NCBI GenBank assembly: GCA_023381615.1
Contig: JAMCQL010000056.1
Span: 35,932-99,931 of the forward strand
Direction: 5' to 3'
Origin: Bacteroidota bacterium
GTDB taxonomy: Bacteria; Bacteroidota; Ignavibacteria; Kryptoniales; JAKASW01
DNA: 64,000 nt
A program made the position numbers and the translations under genes. A model generated the notes under the pieces. That model was not told where the DNA came from, did no database searches, and saw only the letters and a list, made by a program, of their open reading frames with translations. This document shows positions 18,542-27,172 of the stretch, piece after piece (within the stretch, counting starts at the first letter, position 1; each line of letters opens with the position of its first letter).

Positions 18542-19670
18542 TCAATATCTCCGGTGTCTCCTGGTAATGAATTCTGGACAGTCTCTCTCTTGCATATTTG
18601 CAGTACTCTTGGTTGAGGTCGATTCCGATGTAAGAGCGGTTTAGTTCCTTAGCGGCAATCGCAGTAGTTCCACTGCCAACGAACGGATCCAAGACAAAAT
18701 CTCCAGGTCTAGAAAGCAACTTGATTAATTCTCTTATAATGGACAGAGGGTAAACGGCAGGGTGCTTGCTACCCTTTATTGTTTCGACCGCTGATTCCAT
18801 GACGTCTTTTTTGATGCCATTACCCTTGATCTTTATTATTGTGAAGCCCTTCCTCATAAGATGATACATCCGCCCGCCATTTTGCCCGCCAAACGGTTCG
18901 GAATGGATTCCCTGAATCTTCATCCTAAGACTTTCGATTTTTCCTTCCTTGACTTCTCGAATCGTGTCTGTAAGTTCCTGAATGGCCGCCCTTTTTTGCT
19001 CAGAAGTGAGAGAGGAGGTTCGTATAAGTTCGTAGTACTTTTTCCCGATATTTGAACCATCATTTTTCTTGTTTTTTAAAGAGTCGTTCTTCTTGAACTC
19101 ATTAAGTTGATAGTAGTATTTATCACTCTTCACGAAATGAAAAAAAGGTTCGGTGCTGTTTACTAGTCTTTTCTGGTACTGTCTGGGTGTAGGATTTAAT
19201 TTGATCCAGGTGATGTCGTTGACCAGTTTCACCTGAAACGTTTCAAGTACTCTTAGAGCAAATCTATATGGAATAAGTTGTAGGCTGCTGTTCAGGTATT
19301 TGTCCCCTAGATTGAAGACGACACTTCCGTCTTCTGTAAGTACCCGGTTACACTGATCAAAGACCGCCAGCAGGTTCTCTAAGTACAGATCTATTGTCTT
19401 TTCATTGCCAATCCCACCTCCATAATCTCTCTGCTGAAAGTAAGGTGGTGAAGTAATAATGAGGTTTACTTTGTTGTTTGGAATCAAGTTCATTACGTCG
19501 AGGCAGTCCCCAGTGACGACGTTGTCAACAAGGTCAGAAAATGTATTCGCCTCGTAAGATTGATACATAGGCAAGGATTGTCGAAACCTTTCGGAGTCGC
19601 GTTTTTTTTGTCTCTTTTTTTCTGCGACCTTTTGCAGCGGATATCGGTTGGTAGATTTCTTTTTTGCCAC
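18531..19670 (-). CDS. Type II DNA methyltransferase (beta class, TSPPY)
   Basis: The product is 379 residues. The catalytic motif TSPPY is at 73-77, preceded by VTGDCLDVMNLIP, and the SAM-binding FVGSG motif is at 330-334 (LDPFVGSGTTAIAAKELNRS). The catalytic motif before the SAM motif marks class beta. SPPY suggests cytosine-N4 methylation, although adenine-N6 cannot be excluded. A basic N-terminus (1-30) may contact DNA. It protects host DNA from the overlapping endonuclease. Confidence 0.92.
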   Translation of the reverse strand: MAKKKSTNRYPLQKVAEKKRQKKRDSERFRQSLPMYQSYEANTFSDLVDNVVTGDCLDVMNLIPNNKVNLIITSPPYFQQRDYGGGIGNEKTIDLYLENLLAVFDQCNRVLTEDGSVVFNLGDKYLNSSLQLIPYRFALRVLETFQVKLVNDITWIKLNPTPRQYQKRLVNSTEPFFHFVKSDKYYYQLNEFKKNDSLKNKKNDGSNIGKKYYELIRTSSLTSEQKRAAIQELTDTIREVKEGKIESLRMKIQGIHSEPFGGQNGGRMYHLMRKGFTIIKIKGNGIKKDVMESAVETIKGSKHPAVYPLSIIRELIKLLSRPGDFVLDPFVGSGTTAIAAKELNRSYIGIDLNQEYCKYARERLSRIHYQETPEILNEI

Positions 19671-19817
19671 GGTAAAATTTAAGCAACTTAACAGAGAAAT
19701 CTATGGTAATACAGAAAGATATCTTGAAGGTCCGACAATTCACCTTTATCTACTTAATCCCTGGCGGTGTTGGTCAATAACCTTTCAAATAATCAAATCA
19801 TAATTTAAATTGAGCCA

Positions 19818-19985
19818 ATGAAAGCGTTGGTTTTCTTCGTTGCTTTAACTTTCTACTTAGCTGTTTCAAATGTCGACTCAAGACCGATTGAACCGACGCC
19901 AATCGTGTACGTGATGCCAAGGAAACGTCTGAATCTTCCGCGACGCCGATGTTCAAATCTCTCAAACATTGGCATCCAAAGTTAA
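19818..19985 (+). CDS. Possible small secreted peptide (55 residues), unrecognised
   Basis: ATG 19818 opens a 55-codon frame: a basic-hydrophobic start (MKALVFFVALTFYLAVSNVD) that would serve as a signal peptide, then a short tail rich in arginine (PRKRLNLPRRR). It ends 21 nt before the GH133 gene on the same strand. No family is recognised and no Shine-Dalgarno site is obvious. It could equally be the decayed 5' end of another gene. Confidence 0.3.
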   Translation: MKALVFFVALTFYLAVSNVDSRPIEPTPIVYVMPRKRLNLPRRRCSNLSNIGIQS

Positions 19986-20006
19986 AAAAGTCAAACAGGT
20001 GAAAAT

Positions 20007-22991
20007 ATGTTCGCTCTGATTGCACTCCTCCTTTTCGGAGTGACGCACATTCATGGGTTGCCAATCGACAGTCTCGGCATAAAAGCACATGCAGAAACGA
20101 AGTGGTACAGCTACACGAATAAAGAAACCGGGTTCTATTTCGGAGAGGTGCACGGAATTAACGACGCGCCATATCAGGGTTGGACTGTATATGATAATCC
20201 GGTGCTGAAGGATTATTCTATCTCTGTCAATGGAAAGCCGCTCGACCGCAGTGATGCGCAAATAACAATCTATCCGGGCCGGCTTGTTCGCAAGTATAAA
20301 TCGGGAGTAACGGAAACCTTTACACTCTTGGATCACGTCAATGCTTTCCTTGTCCAATTAAAAGCGCCAAGGTTTTCGTCGGTCGGCTTCAGAATATTAT
20401 TCAATTCATCGAATCCGAAGGATTTTGCTCTGACACATGGAGAGCCGGCAGTTGTGGAAAACAAGTCGGTTCCTCCGAATAATTTCGGAAGATGGGTTGC
20501 GGTCGCAGGTTTCAAATTGAGTTCGAAAGAAGACGAACAAATTATCGGGCAATTTGCGTCGCCTGCGGTTTTCAAAACAAATGGGAAAGAGGTTTCGATT
20601 GTTGTTGCTTGTGGGAAAACAAAAATTGAGGCGGAGCGAACTGCTCTGGAGGCATTGCGAAATCGCACGGAACTTGTCGCGAAGAGAAAAAAGAGAATGC
20701 AGGAGGTGCTAAACGGGTCTTACGTGAAAACCAGCAGCGAAACATTTGACAAGGCGCTTGCATGGGCAAAATTGTCTTTGAACGCGCTCATCACCAACCA
20801 AGGAATGAGAGGTATCTGGGCGGGATTGCCGTGGTTTAACGATTACTGGGGACGCGACAGTTTTATTTCACTTCCCGGCGCAACACTCTGGTTGGGCGAT
20901 TTCAAAACGGCTCGAGAAATTCTTCTCGATTTTGCAGCAAAGCAGGACACCGATTCAACGAGCACAAATTATGGCAGAATTCCCAATTTAATTACTCCGA
21001 GCGAAACCGTTTATAACACTGCGGATGGAACGCCGTGGTTTGTTAATGCAGTATTTCTGTACTATTCGATGACAGGCGACAGGAATTTCCTCTTTACAAT
21101 TTTCTCTGCAGTTAGACGTGCGTTTGACGGAACTGTAAAGTATCACATGGACAAAGATGGTTTCCTGACTCACGGAGATCAGGAAACGTGGATGGATGCC
21201 GTCGGGCCGAACGGTCCGTACGTGCCGCGCGGGAACAGAGCGGTCGACGTGCAATCGCTGTGGCTCAAACAATTGCTCGTTACCCGATTCCTTTCAAAGT
21301 ACGCAGGCGACATCAAGCTCGGTGACGAAGCGACCTACCTTGCGAAACTTCTGATAAAAAGCTTCGAAGAGAAATTTATCGATACGAATGCCGGTTATCT
21401 TTACGACCATCTCAATGCGAACGGCGTCCCCGATACGACGCTGCGGCCGAATCAATTATTTGCGCTTTGGATGGTGGCCGATCCATCGCTTCGAGCGGAA
21501 ATTCTGAAGACGATCGTGGAGAAGCTTACCTATCCATGGGGAGTCGCTTCGCTCTATCAAGGCGACCCGAACTTTCATCCTTTCCATCACGACGAACCCT
21601 ATTATGTCCCTGACGCTGCGTACCATAACGGAACCGTCTGGGTGTGGCTCACAGGTCAGCTTGTTTCAAATTTGGCTTACGTGATGGAACAGGATTTCGC
21701 TTTCAAGAACACGATGTTTCTTGCGAATGAAATTCTTGATGGTAAGACTGCAGGCACGCTGCCCGAGCTCTTCGATGCATTTCCGCGAGCCCCGACCTTC
21801 GTCGGGAAAGGAAAAGAAAAGCCGAACGAGTCGGGAGCTTTCAGTCAGGCATGGAGTTTAGCGGAATTCGTAAATTCGTTTTATCAGGATTACCTTGGCG
21901 TTCAGATGGATGCGGCAGAGAACACTATCATTCTGAATCCACGACTTCCCCGTGCTTTGCACGATGTGACATTCAAACTGAACGGCGGCAACAATGAGAA
22001 CTACATGATCTCTTATCGCTTTGAAAAGAAGCCAAAGGAGATCGAGATCGCCCCGACCGACAGCGTGCCGGGCACCATCTTCAGAGTTTTCTTCATGCGG
22101 GATAAAGAAAGACAAATCCGCACGTCGTTCTATCTTCAAGGTAAAGACAAAGTCCTGCTGAAATTTCTGCCCGATACGGTAATTGCCAAAAAGAATGGCG
22201 CGCCGTTTCCGATAGACGACCTGACCACTTTCGTTCATCACGATCCGACTTTGGACAGCCTTCACTTCGAAACGCCGAAGATAAGTCTCGATTGGAATTT
22301 CAGCCAAGAAACCGGATTCAAGATTCTGAAGACGCCAGATGTGAAAAAGACAAATTCGGATGCAACAATTTTTGCGAATGCCGAAGATCCCGTCGGCGAT
22401 GACAAAGGTCAGGATGGAAAGTACACGTATCCGCTGAATCAAAATTTCCGACCGGGTATTCTCGATATCACTCATGCTGAAGTCAGTTATGACAGCGAGA
22501 ATGTTTATTTCAAACTTCATTTCAAAAATCTCGTTAATCCGATGTGGCATCCGGAGTACGGTTTCCAATTGACATTTGCTGCCATTGCCATCGGAAATGG
22601 GGAAGCCGGCCAGCGGAATATAGGTCGAAACTCGAATTACACTTTGCCCAAAGGTCGCGGTTTCCAAAAAGTTATATATGTCGGAGGAGGGATTGAAGTC
22701 TTCGACAAGGATGGAAAGAAGATCGCCGCTTATGTCCCAGCCGCGTCCGATACGACCGATCCACTCGGCATCGTGGACAAAAAAGAGATTTCGTTCTCGC
22801 TTCCGATGAGCGTGATCGGCAAGCCGGACAGGGATTGGAAGATTTCGATTCTTGTCGGCGCTCAGGACGACCACGGCGGCGGCGGTGTCGGCGAATTCAG
22901 GACTGTCGGCAAGAAAGCCTCGGAGTGGCAAGGCGGCGGAAAGGAAAGCGAGAGCATGCCGAATATTTACGATGACCTATTTTTGAAATAG
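20007..22991 (+). CDS. Secreted GH133-type amylo-alpha-1,6-glucosidase with glucodextranase-C-like module
   Basis: The product is 994 residues. A signal peptide (1-17) sends it out of the cytoplasm. The (alpha/alpha)6 catalytic part has WFNDYWGRDSFISLPG (about 274-289), GRIPNLITPSETVYNTADG, and THGDQETWMDAVGP (about 387-400), hallmarks of glycogen-debranching amylo-1,6-glucosidases. The last ~215 residues (from DPVGDDKGQDGKYTYP) resemble the C-terminal domain of glucodextranase, a carbohydrate- or surface-binding module. It probably trims branched alpha-glucan outside the cytoplasm. In-frame repeat sequence CCCCGACCTTCGTCGGG encodes RAPTFVG at about 21791-21807. Confidence 0.88.
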   Translation: MFALIALLLFGVTHIHGLPIDSLGIKAHAETKWYSYTNKETGFYFGEVHGINDAPYQGWTVYDNPVLKDYSISVNGKPLDRSDAQITIYPGRLVRKYKSGVTETFTLLDHVNAFLVQLKAPRFSSVGFRILFNSSNPKDFALTHGEPAVVENKSVPPNNFGRWVAVAGFKLSSKEDEQIIGQFASPAVFKTNGKEVSIVVACGKTKIEAERTALEALRNRTELVAKRKKRMQEVLNGSYVKTSSETFDKALAWAKLSLNALITNQGMRGIWAGLPWFNDYWGRDSFISLPGATLWLGDFKTAREILLDFAAKQDTDSTSTNYGRIPNLITPSETVYNTADGTPWFVNAVFLYYSMTGDRNFLFTIFSAVRRAFDGTVKYHMDKDGFLTHGDQETWMDAVGPNGPYVPRGNRAVDVQSLWLKQLLVTRFLSKYAGDIKLGDEATYLAKLLIKSFEEKFIDTNAGYLYDHLNANGVPDTTLRPNQLFALWMVADPSLRAEILKTIVEKLTYPWGVASLYQGDPNFHPFHHDEPYYVPDAAYHNGTVWVWLTGQLVSNLAYVMEQDFAFKNTMFLANEILDGKTAGTLPELFDAFPRAPTFVGKGKEKPNESGAFSQAWSLAEFVNSFYQDYLGVQMDAAENTIILNPRLPRALHDVTFKLNGGNNENYMISYRFEKKPKEIEIAPTDSVPGTIFRVFFMRDKERQIRTSFYLQGKDKVLLKFLPDTVIAKKNGAPFPIDDLTTFVHHDPTLDSLHFETPKISLDWNFSQETGFKILKTPDVKKTNSDATIFANAEDPVGDDKGQDGKYTYPLNQNFRPGILDITHAEVSYDSENVYFKLHFKNLVNPMWHPEYGFQLTFAAIAIGNGEAGQRNIGRNSNYTLPKGRGFQKVIYVGGGIEVFDKDGKKIAAYVPAASDTTDPLGIVDKKEISFSLPMSVIGKPDRDWKISILVGAQDDHGGGGVGEFRTVGKKASEWQGGGKESESMPNIYDDLFLK

Positions 22992-23055
22992 CTTCTCGTC
23001 GTTTTTGGAAACTTTGCTGCGGCCTGCGTTTGTTGTAGGTCATAAAGGATGACTT

Positions 23056-23478
23056 ATGAAAATAGGCGCAGTGGTTTTGATGGCATTTCTCTTTGCGGCT
23101 TGTTCGAAATCCTCCAGCAACAGTAACCCCGTAACACCGCCTTCTGGGAATTCGAATGTGAGTTTCTCGAGTCAGGTGCAACCGATATTCACTGCCAACT
23201 GCGCACTCTCAGGGTGTCATGCGGGACCAAGCCCTCAGCAGGGACAGGATTTGTCATCCGGTCACGCGTACGGCAGTATCGTTAATGTGGCTAGTGTAGA
23301 AAGACCCAACCTCGTGCGCGTCAAGCCATCCTATTCCGACAGCAGTTATCTTTACATGAAGATAACCGGTGCCGCTGGAATCGCCGGCGTGCGCATGCCG
23401 AACGGCAGGCCGCCGCTTTCGTCTTCCGACATTCAGACTATAAAAGAATGGATAGATCAGGGAGCGCAAAATAATTGA
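23056..23478 (+). CDS. Lipoprotein with c-type-cytochrome-like CX4CH motif (paralogue)
   Basis: The product is 140 residues. A lipoprotein signal ends in FAACSK (Cys at about 16). A serine/asparagine linker precedes FSSQVQPIFTANCALSGCH (CX4CH), and it closes with SSSDIQTIKEWIDQGAQNN. It is the same architecture as the lipoprotein at 16972-17403. Such domains occur in surface or periplasmic electron-transfer or sugar-oxidation systems. It follows the GH133 gene by 64 bp and could be co-transcribed. Confidence 0.82.
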   Translation: MKIGAVVLMAFLFAACSKSSSNSNPVTPPSGNSNVSFSSQVQPIFTANCALSGCHAGPSPQQGQDLSSGHAYGSIVNVASVERPNLVRVKPSYSDSSYLYMKITGAAGIAGVRMPNGRPPLSSSDIQTIKEWIDQGAQNN

Positions 23479-23529
23479 ACCCGGAATTGTCATTGGAATT
23501 TCCAAGTTATTAGGAGATTTTGATTTTAC

Positions 23530-23563
23530 CTTCTTTCTTTTAGCTTGACCTAAAAGAAAGAAG
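23530..23563. repeat. Perfect 14-bp hairpin downstream of the cytochrome lipoprotein
   Basis: The stem 23530-23543 (CTTCTTTCTTTTAG) pairs exactly with 23550-23563 around a 6-nt loop. No T-run follows on the plus strand, so it is not a clear Rho-independent terminator, though it could stabilise the mRNA 3' end. It is a common intergenic motif in related genomes. Confidence 0.5.
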
Positions 23564-23583
23564 CAAAGAAAAGGTCAAGACTG

Positions 23584-23711
23584 GAAAATATTCGGCTGGA
23601 ATTTGTTCCACTCCGCTGCGGAAAATGAAACTCGTGTCGCCTTCGGCTCCACTCGAACAGCATTTTCCGCTTACGCTCCGTTACACAAATTCCTTATCGC
23701 CGAATATTTTC
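23584..23711. repeat. 128-bp imperfect hairpin element
   Basis: GAAAATATTCGGC at 23584-23596 is the exact complement of 23699-23711. Inside it, GGAATTTGT...CGGAAAATG (23599-23628) pairs with CATTTTCCGCTTACGCTCCG...ACAAATTCC (about 23661-23693). The small open frame across it is a by-product. It looks like a non-autonomous repeat that could fold into one long RNA hairpin. Confidence 0.6.
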
Positions 23712-24202
23712 AGGTCACTCCGTTCGTAAGTCTTTCTTACACCGCTTTTGATTTTTCAGGTAATCCTTGTTCAACCTATACCATTGATTCGTAATAAATT
23801 ATAGAACTTTGCTTCTAATGACGGTCATTAGAATTTTTTCCTAACGACAAATCTGGGTTGAATTTAGTTTTGTGATTAACGATCCGAATTCTTCTCGCGA
23901 TAAAGACGCTGACGTTCTTTAGTCGGACATAGAAACATACCGTCTTTTCCCAAAGTGATCCTTCGGAGACGTTAGTTATGTACAAATGGCTTCGCCGGTT
24001 CGTTGACCCCTACTGTCCTCCCGACAAAGTCGGGACGGGACATCTCCCCCTTGTCAAGGGGGAGAAAGAGAGTGGGGTGTCCGAAGGATCTCCGCTTACG
24101 GAGCCTTCGGCCTGCGGAAAAGAAATCCACCGTCTATGGCGCGGTCGTTTACTTTCTCTTATCCTCTTGTTCGGCTTATAAAATTGTATTAAAATAATAA
24201 GT
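23712..24202. repeat. Gene-free stretch with REP-type palindromes
   Basis: No gene is supported. Palindromes are GATCCTTCGGAG (about 23959), TCCCGACAAAGTCGGGA (24018-24034), CCCCCTTGTCAAGGGGG (24047-24063) followed by a GTGGGGTGTCCGAAGGATC tail, and GCTTACGGAGCC. The AT-rich end (24168-24202, TTGTTC then TATTAAAAT) is a plausible promoter region for the riboswitch that follows. Confidence 0.5.
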
Positions 24203-24290
24203 AAAGGCGATGGAGTTCGCCAAATAAAAGAATATCGCGCAGTATGCGGGATTGATGACTCCTACGTGAATCAAAAGTAGGAGTTTTTTA
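24203..24290 (+). promoter_or_regulatory. Fluoride riboswitch 1 (crcB motif) with terminator
   Basis: The aptamer has the near-invariant GGCGATGGAGTTCGCC (24206-24221), an internal hairpin, and GATGACTCCTAC (24254-24265), with GGAGTT and GACTCC able to form the pseudoknot. The 3' strand ACTCCTAC also pairs with GTAGGAGT at 24277-24284, followed by six T, making an intrinsic terminator. Fluoride binding should favour the aptamer and allow read-through. The terminator's 3' arm holds AGGAG, the likely ribosome site of the dynamin gene starting at 24294, so the hairpin could block translation too. Confidence 0.95.
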
Positions 24291-24293
24291 TTT

Positions 24294-26054
24294 ATGGAAA
24301 CAATCTTACTCGAAGAGAGAAAGTCATTCCTCCTCGAACTAATCGAGGACCTATCCCTGCTGTTGTCGACTTTCTCCACAGACTTGGCTCTCCAAACCTC
24401 CGAAATCCGGCAAAAAGTTCTTGAAGAGAAATTTAACCTCGTTGTGGTGGGGCAGTTCAAGCGGGGAAAGTCAACTCTCATTAATGCGTTGTTGGGTGAA
24501 GATATTCTTCCGACAGCCGTCGTGCCGCTCACTTCAATTGTCACAATTATACATTACGCACCGGAAGAAAAGATCACGGTTCATTTCATCCGCGGCACGG
24601 AGGAAATAATCCCGCGCGGGGGGCTTCCCGATTATATAACCGAGAAATTGAATCCGCAAAATGCCAAGAAAGTTGAAAGTGTCGAGATAGAATTGCCGAG
24701 CAGTTTTCTGAAGGGAGGCGTTCAGCTTGTCGACACGCCGGGAGTCGGATCGATCTATTCCCACAACACAGATACGTCTTATCGTTTTCTGCCGAAGTCC
24801 GATGCCACTATTTTTCTGCTCACGGCAGATCAGCCCCTCAGCATAAGCGAAGTCGAATTCCTCCGGAACGTCCGTGAACATGCAGCGAAGGTTTTCTTCG
24901 TCCTGAATAAAGTTGATTTGCTTTCCGAGAACGAGAGGAAGGAAGCGATCGCATTTATAGTTGATTCGCTGCCAAAGGAGCTTCCTTTTCCGCAAGAGGA
25001 AATAAGGCTTTTTCCTGTAAGCGCAAGGACGGGTTTGCGGGGAAAAGTCAGCAAAGATGAGACTCTGTACCATCAAAGCAAAATAGATGGGCTTCGAAAT
25101 TCCCTTCTCGATTTTCTTGCGAAAGAAAAAGGCAATTTCATGATCAAAACCGCCTCCCGCCGTACGAGAAAAATTATCGCCGAAGCTTCGACCCTCATTC
25201 GACTGAGGCTGAAAGCATATACTGAATCTTTAGAGAGCCTGCGGGAAAAGATCGACAAGTTTCAGAAGTTCAAGGAAGCCGTGAAGAAGAAACAGGAGGA
25301 CATAGGCGATCTAATCTATACGGCGTATAAAATCGTGACAATGATAGAGGAAGATACCGTATTGTTTAAGGATAAGTCTTTGCCGAAAGTCGCGAAGCGT
25401 TTCGAGGAGGCCGCATCACGGAGCAGACATTCTAATACCGCCCAACTGGTGCAGGAGCTGAACAGGGCGATTATCGAGATAGTGACCGAGACTGTCGATG
25501 AGTGGCGATTCGAGGAAGAGGCGAAGGTGAAAAAGAAGTTCGACGCAGGCGTGGAAGACCTCTTCGGCCGTATGAACTCCCTCATTGACGATGTTTACCA
25601 GCATGCGGCCGGGCTTTTCAATATTGAATTCCAACGCATGGAAAACTACCCACTTTTTACGGACGAGACGGAATTTTATTACATGATATTAGAGGACATA
25701 AAGCCATCTCTTGAAGAACTGTCCGACGCGATTGTCAAAAGGCTTCCAAAAATAATCGCGGAACGCTTGATTTATCGGAAAGAAAAAGAGCAGCTTATGA
25801 TCGAGTTTGACAGGCAGTGCGGAAGAGTGCGGTATGATTTCATTCAAAGGATCGACAAAAGTATGTTGAGGCTCGGAAAAGTCTTGACCAATACCGTGAA
25901 TGAGCACATCGAAAAGATTGAGAAGATAATAGTCGATGCGATGGCGATGAGAGAGAAGACGTCATCTGAGGTTTCCGACATGATCGCAAAATATGAAGAG
26001 AAGCTTTCCAAGCTGGCAGATCTTGAGAGTAAATTTGCGGAGCTTGAGACCTGA
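24294..26054 (+). CDS. Dynamin-like GTPase under a fluoride riboswitch
   Basis: The product is 586 residues. The GTPase domain has the P-loop GQFKRGKST (53-61), T in the switch, DTPGVGS from 147, and NKVD (205-208). Long helical segments follow (about 290-586) with a coiled-coil end (KYEEKLSKLADLESKFAELET), as in bacterial dynamin-like proteins that remodel or protect membranes. No transmembrane segment is evident. The start ATG sits 4 nt after the riboswitch terminator's T-run. Fluoride control of a dynamin suggests a membrane-integrity role in the stress response (inference). Confidence 0.9.
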   Translation: METILLEERKSFLLELIEDLSLLLSTFSTDLALQTSEIRQKVLEEKFNLVVVGQFKRGKSTLINALLGEDILPTAVVPLTSIVTIIHYAPEEKITVHFIRGTEEIIPRGGLPDYITEKLNPQNAKKVESVEIELPSSFLKGGVQLVDTPGVGSIYSHNTDTSYRFLPKSDATIFLLTADQPLSISEVEFLRNVREHAAKVFFVLNKVDLLSENERKEAIAFIVDSLPKELPFPQEEIRLFPVSARTGLRGKVSKDETLYHQSKIDGLRNSLLDFLAKEKGNFMIKTASRRTRKIIAEASTLIRLRLKAYTESLESLREKIDKFQKFKEAVKKKQEDIGDLIYTAYKIVTMIEEDTVLFKDKSLPKVAKRFEEAASRSRHSNTAQLVQELNRAIIEIVTETVDEWRFEEEAKVKKKFDAGVEDLFGRMNSLIDDVYQHAAGLFNIEFQRMENYPLFTDETEFYYMILEDIKPSLEELSDAIVKRLPKIIAERLIYRKEKEQLMIEFDRQCGRVRYDFIQRIDKSMLRLGKVLTNTVNEHIEKIEKIIVDAMAMREKTSSEVSDMIAKYEEKLSKLADLESKFAELET

Positions 26055-26129
26055 AATTGTTTTTGTTGCGAATTCGTTGAACACAAAGTAGGCGATGCTT
26101 GCACGCCGTAGTGACGACGTTCTGGCACG

Positions 26130-26228
26130 CAGGCGATGGAGTTCGCCAGATGTCATGCAAATGACTGATAACTCCTGTCCTGAGTATTCTTCGGACTCTT
26201 GAAGAATTGAAGGGCAGGAGTTTTTTTG
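26130..26228 (+). promoter_or_regulatory. Fluoride riboswitch 2 (crcB motif) with terminator
   Basis: GGCGATGGAGTTCGCC lies at 26132-26147, then a TGTCAT/ATGAC hairpin, then TGATAACTCCTG (26166-26177). The 3' strand ACTCCTG pairs with CAGGAGT at 26215-26221, followed by a T-run, as a terminator with a long internal hairpin. It controls the DUF6062-like gene at 26253, which has its own GAGGAG site 8 nt before the ATG. One conserved position (GATGACT to GATAACT) differs from copies 1 and 3. Confidence 0.93.
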
Positions 26229-26252
26229 TTTTGGAATTGAGGAGATCTTTTC

Positions 26253-26873
26253 ATGCGTGAACTTTCGATTGTCGAAATAAGATTTATGGATCATTTGAAG
26301 AAACGCGGCTGTCCGGTTTGTTCTGCTTCGGATGAAGCGGTAAGACTTTTCTTCGAATCGCTTTTCTATGAGAATGTGAACGACGTTGGTGTGCGCAAGA
26401 GGTTCGAGTCCGACAGCGGATTTTGCGCGTTCCATACGAGAATTGCAGAGAAATTTTCCGACCCGTCCGGAACGGCGATCCTGTACGCGAGCCTTCTGGT
26501 AAAAACTGACGATGATGCTGGTGGCCACGCAGGAAAATGCAGGTGCTGTGAAGTGAGAGATGAGGCAGTCGGCAGAGCCGTGACCTCAGTCGGCAAGTTC
26601 TTAGAAAACGGGAGCCTCTTCGCAAATTTAGGAAAGAACCTCCTCTTTTGCAGGAGACATTTCTCTATGTTGTCCAGGAAACTTGAAGGCAAGAATCTGA
26701 AACTGATGGAAAAATTTCAAGATGAAAAATTGAAGGAGATTCACAAACTGTTGAACGACGTTTTGAAAAGGATCGATTACACTTCGAAGACAAAAGATTT
26801 TACCGATGATGAAATGTTTGCTCTATTTTCTGCCCCGAAATATTTTTCAACATTTGAGGAGCTTAACAGATGA
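26253..26873 (+). CDS. DUF6062-like Cys/His-rich protein A
   Basis: The product is 206 residues. CPVC (20-23), then a helical stretch to GFCAFH; then CRCCEV, then LLFCRRHF. These two CxxC plus CxxH pairs suggest two structural metal (zinc) sites. The pattern matches the uncharacterised DUF6062 family, and the protein is homologous to those at 27169 and 27930. It is first in the cistron after riboswitch 2, and its stop overlaps the next start (ATGA). The function is unknown; the setting implies a part in fluoride response. Confidence 0.7.
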   Translation: MRELSIVEIRFMDHLKKRGCPVCSASDEAVRLFFESLFYENVNDVGVRKRFESDSGFCAFHTRIAEKFSDPSGTAILYASLLVKTDDDAGGHAGKCRCCEVRDEAVGRAVTSVGKFLENGSLFANLGKNLLFCRRHFSMLSRKLEGKNLKLMEKFQDEKLKEIHKLLNDVLKRIDYTSKTKDFTDDEMFALFSAPKYFSTFEELNR

Positions 26874-27172
26874 CGCCCGTGCTGAAAGTAAAGTTTAGAA
26901 AACGAAACGGCATTCCTTTCGCTGTCGAAAGATTGTCCGGCACGCAATTTAGATGCAGGGCTTGCAATGCCGTGTTTCTTATGAAGAAAGAGCTCGAGTC
27001 TCATCTCGAAGCAAGGATCGAGAACCACCGGTTTCACAAGACTTCGGAAGATGCTCCGAAGCTTGGAACGAACCTGACGATAAGAGTTCTTTATGCACTT
27101 GACTTGATAGACAATTCAAAAAAAGAGTATATGAAAAATGAGCGAGACGAATACGGCGACCCTTGGGAATGA
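26870..27172 (+). CDS. Small zinc-finger-like protein
   Basis: The product is 100 residues. The centre has FRCRACNAVFLMKKELESHL followed by ENHRFH, a C2-H2-like finger (CxxC, H-x7-H). No known family was recognised. It overlaps the previous gene by 4 nt (ATGA). Its end lies in a 52-bp imperfect tandem duplication (27147-27222) that also shapes the next gene's start. Confidence 0.6.
   Translation: MTPVLKVKFRKRNGIPFAVERLSGTQFRCRACNAVFLMKKELESHLEARIENHRFHKTSEDAPKLGTNLTIRVLYALDLIDNSKKEYMKNERDEYGDPWE

Noticed and set aside
21858..22931. 357-residue open frame on the minus strand
   Set aside because: It lies wholly antisense to the well-supported GH133 gene and shows no family signature or start site.
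23530..23563. Rho-independent terminator for the cytochrome lipoprotein
   Set aside because: The stem is perfect but no T-run follows on either side, so it is listed as a repeat hairpin only.
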